From NCBI GenBank assembly GCA_033344815.1, contig JAWPMR010000001.1, forward strand, positions 2,590,136 to 2,654,135: a stretch of 64,000 bases of DNA, read 5' to 3'. Shown piece by piece: positions 60,576-64,000 of the stretch. Source of the DNA: Paracoccaceae bacterium (GTDB lineage: Bacteria > Pseudomonadota > Alphaproteobacteria > Rhodobacterales > Rhodobacteraceae). Made by a program: the position numbers and the translations under genes. The stretch's first letter is position 1. Each line of letters starts with the position of its first letter. The notes beneath the pieces are model-generated. The model did not search any database and was not told where the DNA came from. It saw only the letters and a program-made list of their open reading frames with translations.

Positions 60576-60621
60576 AAATCTTTTCACGTTGCGAACAACC
60601 CAAGGGTTGTCGCAATCGCAA

Positions 60622-60762
60622 TTAGGACAGAGTTACATCAGCGAAAGGTGTGCCGACTGGGAAGGCGGCGTCCAATGATGTACCTGTGGAACCACCTTTG
60701 GTCACAGCTTCGACTTTGCCGTGGGACCGAAGAACTGGTGCTTCATAAATAGCTTTAGTCAT
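60622..60762 (-). CDS. Lasso peptide precursor (A)
   Basis: 46 codons, ATG at 60762 with AAGGAG five bases upstream. Leader of 22 residues: Tyr6, Pro9, Leu11, Gly15 and Thr21 fit Y-x2-P-x-L-x3-G-x5-T, with Thr at the -2 position and Lys at -1. Predicted core of 24 residues (bases 60696-60625) starts GGSTGTSLD: Gly1 and Asp9 would form a 9-residue ring. The loop/tail has bulky residues (Phe12, Phe18, with Pro13 and Pro17) that could act as plugs, and it ends VTLS. The terminal Ser is the expected site for the kinase encoded downstream. First gene after its own promoter region and directly followed by a terminator. No Cys, so not a class I or III peptide. Confidence 0.94.
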   Translation of the reverse strand: MTKAIYEAPVLRSHGKVEAVTKGGSTGTSLDAAFPVGTPFADVTLS

Positions 60763-60916
60763 GACTTCTCCTTTTGCGTTAACCGTAATAGTTAAAACGT
60801 GTTAACCATATTGGCTTTTGGCGGGTTATCTCAAGGACTTTTCATGCCTTTTCGGCGATTTTTTGTTCAAAAATGGCATTTTGCCTGCTTTTTAGTCCAT
60901 TGACTTTCGTTAATAG
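60763..60916 (-). promoter_or_regulatory. Putative promoter/operator of the lasso precursor
   Basis: 154 bases between the exporter stop and the precursor. On the minus strand GGTTAAC occurs twice (60807-60801 and 60784-60778) with another TTAA between (60795-60792). A TTGAGA with 17 bases to ATATGG upstream is a possible -35/-10 pair. The repeats could bind a regulator; CtrA half-sites are similar (TTAAC) but the spacing is not the classical seven. Confidence 0.45.
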
Positions 60917-62740
60917 TTAAGATCGGTAGCTTCTGCCCTGGCGTTCGAACATTTCCGCGTAGCGCCCTCCCTGGCCGATGAGCGCCTCATGAGTCCCTTC
61001 TTCTACTATTCTGCCGCCATCCAGCACATAGGTATAATCCGCCTGTCTTATGGTGGACAAGCGGTGGCTGATGACCAGCGCGCCGCGTCCCTCAAGCTTG
61101 TCGCGGAACCCGTCAAACAACTCGGCTTCTGCATTTGGATCAATCGCGCTGGTGGGTTCATCCAGTATGATAAACTTTGAGTCGGGGAAAACTGCCCGTG
61201 ACAGAGCGATTTTTTGCCACTGGCCTCCACTCAGCTCAACGCCACCGTCGAACATGCGCGACAAAACGGTTTCGTAACCGTTCGGCAGCGCTTCGAGCAC
61301 ATCATGCGCACCTGTCAGTTTCGAGACGTTTTCCAGCCGTGCGTCATCGCTTTCCTGGCCCAGATCCGACAAACGCATATTGTCTCGCCCGGAATAGGCA
61401 AACTGCGCGAAATCCTGAAATATCACGCTGAACTGCCGACGATAGGCGGTCGGATCAAATGAACGGACGTCGACCCCGTCATAGGTTACCGAGCCCTCCT
61501 GGGGGTCGTAGAGTCGACACAACAGTTTGATCAAAGTAGTTTTTCCGGACCCGTTGCCCCCAACCAATGCTGTAAACTGTCCCGGTTTGATGTTCAGTGA
61601 AACGTCTCGCAAGGCGGGGCGTTCTGCAGTCGGATATGAAAACGTCACATGATCTAAGACCACACCCTGTTTTGTACCAGACGGCAGGGTTTCAGCCTTG
61701 GCGTCAGGTTTCATGACCGGTTCCAGATCCAGAAAGGCGAACAGTTGGTTCAGGAACAACTGGTCATCATAGAGCTTTGACAGGCTCGTCACGAAATCCC
61801 GTCCAGCCGTCTCCGCACGGACCAAGAGCAAGACCACCATGATCAGGTCGGATAGCTCCGCTTGGCCAGTGCTGAAGCGATACAAGATAAACGCAGCCGA
61901 TGCGAGAACGACGAGCGTACCCACGATAGAAACCAGACTTTCCGCGATGGATTTGCGCCGTTCAATGGTGAGATAGTCTTTGCGAACAGCCTTGCGGATA
62001 TTCAAATATTGGGCGCGCAGATACGCTCCGATATCCCAGAGGCGGATCTCTTTTGCGAAAGGTTGTGATGTCATCACATAGTCCGCGTAGGATGCATGAC
62101 GTTCCTTTTGCACAAGCTGACGCTGCAAGTGAAACCGCTCCCTGGTGAAACGGACTTGTACAACCAACATCATTGCAACCGCGATCAAACTTATCGGCAG
62201 CAGACGCCACTCAACGAAAAACAGCACGATAGCGATACCAAAAAGCATCATACCGCCCCGGAAAACGTTCAATGCGTTAGCAATCACCTGAGCAGGTCGC
62301 TGTGCGCCGGCCTGTCGTGCGCGTTCCAGACTGTCATAGTAAAGGGAACTATCATAGAAACTCAGATCCGCAGCAACGGCCCGTTCTTGTATGGCGCGGT
62401 TCACGTAGTCACTGACCACAAATCCCTGGGCAGCACGATAATAGTTTGCCACCGAATGCATGATACGTCCGCCAAGGAAAAGGCCGAGGACAACCACAAC
62501 AGACCATAAAACACGACCCAGATCGACGGAACCGTCAGCGCTTGCGGCCTGTGCAATATCTTCTACAGCCAGCTTGACCGCAAAAAGCGCACCAAGTGTC
62601 AGAACGATTTCGAGCACTGAAGCCGCGAGCACGAAAACGCCGAGCTTCTTGTTGCTGAACTTCAACAGCTCGATCACTTTGCGCCACAAAACAAAAGAAC
62701 GCGATAGCTTGCTGGTGAATGAGGAAGTTTTGGATAACAT
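60917..62740 (-). CDS. Lasso peptide ABC exporter (D, half-transporter)
   Basis: 607 residues from ATG 62740; a TTG 26 codons earlier is less likely. Six-helix membrane domain (about 25-310) then nucleotide-binding domain: Walker A GGNGSGKTTLIKLL, Q-loop region VIFQDFAQF, signature VELSGGQWQKIALSRA, Walker B FIILDEPTSAIDP, H-loop ISHRLST. No peptidase domain. Exports the mature lasso peptide and may give immunity. Upstream of the precursor on the same strand. Confidence 0.92.
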   Translation of the reverse strand: MLSKTSSFTSKLSRSFVLWRKVIELLKFSNKKLGVFVLAASVLEIVLTLGALFAVKLAVEDIAQAASADGSVDLGRVLWSVVVVLGLFLGGRIMHSVANYYRAAQGFVVSDYVNRAIQERAVAADLSFYDSSLYYDSLERARQAGAQRPAQVIANALNVFRGGMMLFGIAIVLFFVEWRLLPISLIAVAMMLVVQVRFTRERFHLQRQLVQKERHASYADYVMTSQPFAKEIRLWDIGAYLRAQYLNIRKAVRKDYLTIERRKSIAESLVSIVGTLVVLASAAFILYRFSTGQAELSDLIMVVLLLVRAETAGRDFVTSLSKLYDDQLFLNQLFAFLDLEPVMKPDAKAETLPSGTKQGVVLDHVTFSYPTAERPALRDVSLNIKPGQFTALVGGNGSGKTTLIKLLCRLYDPQEGSVTYDGVDVRSFDPTAYRRQFSVIFQDFAQFAYSGRDNMRLSDLGQESDDARLENVSKLTGAHDVLEALPNGYETVLSRMFDGGVELSGGQWQKIALSRAVFPDSKFIILDEPTSAIDPNAEAELFDGFRDKLEGRGALVISHRLSTIRQADYTYVLDGGRIVEEGTHEALIGQGGRYAEMFERQGRSYRS

Positions 62741-62884
62741 CGGGAGTGTGCCTTTCAGCAGCCTATTTAAGGCTGTGCTACCGGCAATACTACCGTCAAT
62801 ATTATGAGGGTTTGGCAAGTCTGAGCGACGGCGAATCCTATTGAAGCAGCAGTCGCAAAGGCGTTGTCGTGCTTCGGAATGGTA

Positions 62885-63562
62885 TTACCGACCAGTTGCG
62901 CCCACGATTGACAGACCCGTCATCGCAATCAGGCGAATATCGGTAAACAGAGACACATCATTCGAGTAGTCGACGTCGAATTGCACCCGCTCCGAGTAGG
63001 ATACGTCATTGCGACCGGATACTTGCCAAAGACCTGTGATCCCAGGCGTCATAGATAGATAAACAGGCCGATGAATCCCGTACTTGTGTAGTTCTACGCG
63101 CACAATTGGCCTAGGCCCCACAAAACTCATCTCGCCGCGGAAGACATTCCAAATTTGCGGTAGCTCATCCAGGCTTGTTTTGCGCATAAAACGGCCCAAA
63201 CGAGTGATTCGCGGGTCATTTGCGAGTTTGTGATCTGTTGCCCACTCCGCTGCAGCCTCCGGATTCTCCTCCAGATGGGCGTGTAGCTTGGATTCCGCGT
63301 CCACAACCATGGTGCGGAGTTTCCAGCACCGAAACACTTTGCCATCCCGACCAACACGCCGATGCCCAAAAAATCCGCTTCCACCATCGCGGGTCGTCGC
63401 GAGCCATAAAATACCGATAATCGGCAGTAGCAAAGGGGTGATTAAGGCAGCCAGAAGCAGGTCAAAAAGCCGTTTTCCCGCGCGGCGATAGAGCGCAACA
63501 CCACCGTCTAGTTTGGGGAAGGATTTGGAATTTTCCGTTTCTTCTAAGTGAAACACAGCCAT
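62885..63562 (-). CDS. Undecaprenyl-phosphate sugar-1-phosphate transferase (ExoY/WbaP-type)
   Basis: 225 residues from ATG 63562, with TAGGAG 9 bases upstream. One N-terminal membrane segment ([24 protein letters not shown]), then the catalytic sugar-transferase domain: [51 protein letters not shown] and [16 protein letters not shown]. Starts exopolysaccharide repeat assembly by priming the lipid carrier. Confidence 0.94.
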   Translation of the reverse strand: MAVFHLEETENSKSFPKLDGGVALYRRAGKRLFDLLLAALITPLLLPIIGILWLATTRDGGSGFFGHRRVGRDGKVFRCWKLRTMVVDAESKLHAHLEENPEAAAEWATDHKLANDPRITRLGRFMRKTSLDELPQIWNVFRGEMSFVGPRPIVRVELHKYGIHRPVYLSMTPGITGLWQVSGRNDVSYSERVQFDVDYSNDVSLFTDIRLIAMTGLSIVGATGR

Positions 63563-63595
63563 AGTCACAAACTCCTAAAGATGATTCTCGCGCGC

Positions 63596-63611
63596 TTAAT
63601 CATTCGTTAAC
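63596..63611. promoter_or_regulatory. CtrA-type box TTAA-N7-TTAAC
   Basis: TTAATCATTCGTTAAC, exactly two TTAA half-sites with seven bases between, the classical CtrA consensus, about 34 bases upstream of the sugar-transferase start. It suggests cell-cycle or motility-type control of polysaccharide priming (inference). Confidence 0.6.
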
Positions 63612-63804
63612 TATATCTCGGCAAGTTCTCCCGTCAATGAAAGCAAAAAAACACTGATCTCGGAGAATCACGCAATTCGCGTTAAAGTGGTGACTAATTT
63701 TTAGGCACACTATTCGTGGCAACCCAGCCAGCGCTACCCGGTTACCGCGCCCGTATTCCCGAGGCTTTGAGCGCAAGCGGGGGCTGGTGGCGTTGGATTG
63801 CGTG

Positions 63805-64000
63805 TTAGGCCGCGCCAGATTTTTTGCCGGGCATAGGTAGTCTCCGCAAAACCGCTGCAGCCATCAGGAATCCCAAAAGCGCGCCAGAAGCTGGTACGGA
63901 CACAGGTGCTAGCCCAGTGCCGGCAGGTTGGACGGATAGGATCGTCGCCTCTACGGACTGAATCACATCGGTTTCGTCAAGAAAATAAGCCGAGATAAAA
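63805..64000 (-). CDS. C-terminal end of a secreted protein with VPxxA-type sorting signal (partial)
   Basis: About 64 residues, open to the window edge with its 5' end beyond. It ends SVQPAGTGLAPVSVPASGALLGF, then a hydrophobic LMAAAVLRRLP and a basic tail with KKSGAA-stop (TAA at 63805-63807). The order VPxSG, transmembrane helix, Arg-rich end is that of VPLPA/PEP-CTERM-like exosortase sorting signals, found in roseobacters with exopolysaccharide genes (family knowledge). It implies an exosortase elsewhere. The rest of the protein is not visible. Confidence 0.7.
   Translation of the reverse strand, partial: FISAYFLDETDVIQSVEATILSVQPAGTGLAPVSVPASGALLGFLMAAAVLRRLPMPGKKSGAA

Overview
The window looks like the chromosomal replication-gene region of a marine Rhodobacterales (Roseobacter-group) alphaproteobacterium. 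The support is the order rpsT-dnaA-dnaN-recF-(LysE)-gyrB with an enoyl-CoA hydratase upstream, roseobacter-like protein sequences throughout, a spike-base protein of the Rhodobacter gene-transfer-agent type, and a VPxxA-type C-terminal sorting signal at the right edge. This placement is inferred from sequence character, not from a search.

Layout. 0-10 kb: housekeeping core (enoyl-CoA hydratase, a c-heme HAMP membrane protein, rpsT, dnaA, dnaN, recF, LysE-type exporter, gyrB). 10-15.5 kb: a purine (urate) catabolism island, with hydroxyisourate hydrolase divergent from a LysR regulator, OHCU decarboxylase and a tripartite tricarboxylate-type transporter (TctB-A-C). 15.8-19 kb: divergent oxyR/katG. 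19.5-27 kb: ECF sigma/anti-sigma pair, GAF-LuxR regulator, Tat-exported metallo-hydrolase, CAP-domain protein, cupin, GNAT and DMT exporter. 27-41 kb: a gene-poor accessory zone with several decayed IS6-family copies and a decayed EcoRII-type restriction enzyme. It also holds intact islands: a SARP-like/alpha-beta hydrolase fusion, a 1032-residue RTX protein, a surface-adhesin-E-like protein, and a PQQ sugar dehydrogenase with its cytochrome c.

41-64 kb: an exopolysaccharide locus (Wzc-type BY-kinase, two sulfotransferases, O-antigen-ligase-like polymerase, Wzx-like flippase, Wza-like export protein, glycosyltransferase, undecaprenyl-phosphate sugar transferase). Inside it, on the minus strand, is a complete lasso-peptide gene cluster that also carries a kinase: ABC exporter (D), a 46-codon precursor (A, 60622-60762), PqqD-like B1, B2 protease, asparagine-synthase-like cyclase (C) and an HPr-kinase-like tailoring enzyme. 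Downstream come a spike-base protein and a parallel beta-helix protein joined by a TGATG overlap.

The precursor is the main discovery. Its leader fits the Y-x2-P-x-L-x3-G-x5-T pattern, and its predicted core starts with Gly and has Asp at position 9, which predicts a 9-residue macrolactam. The core ends in Ser, the residue that a paeninodin-type kinase would phosphorylate. A strong rho-independent terminator sits between the precursor and B1, which would favour precursor expression over the enzymes. A nucleotidyltransferase-fold gene, sulfotransferases and a glycosyltransferase lie nearby and could tailor either the lasso peptide or the polysaccharide. A TTAA-N7-TTAA (CtrA-type) box precedes the sugar transferase, and GGTTAAC motifs recur upstream of the precursor, the first sulfotransferase and the RTX gene.
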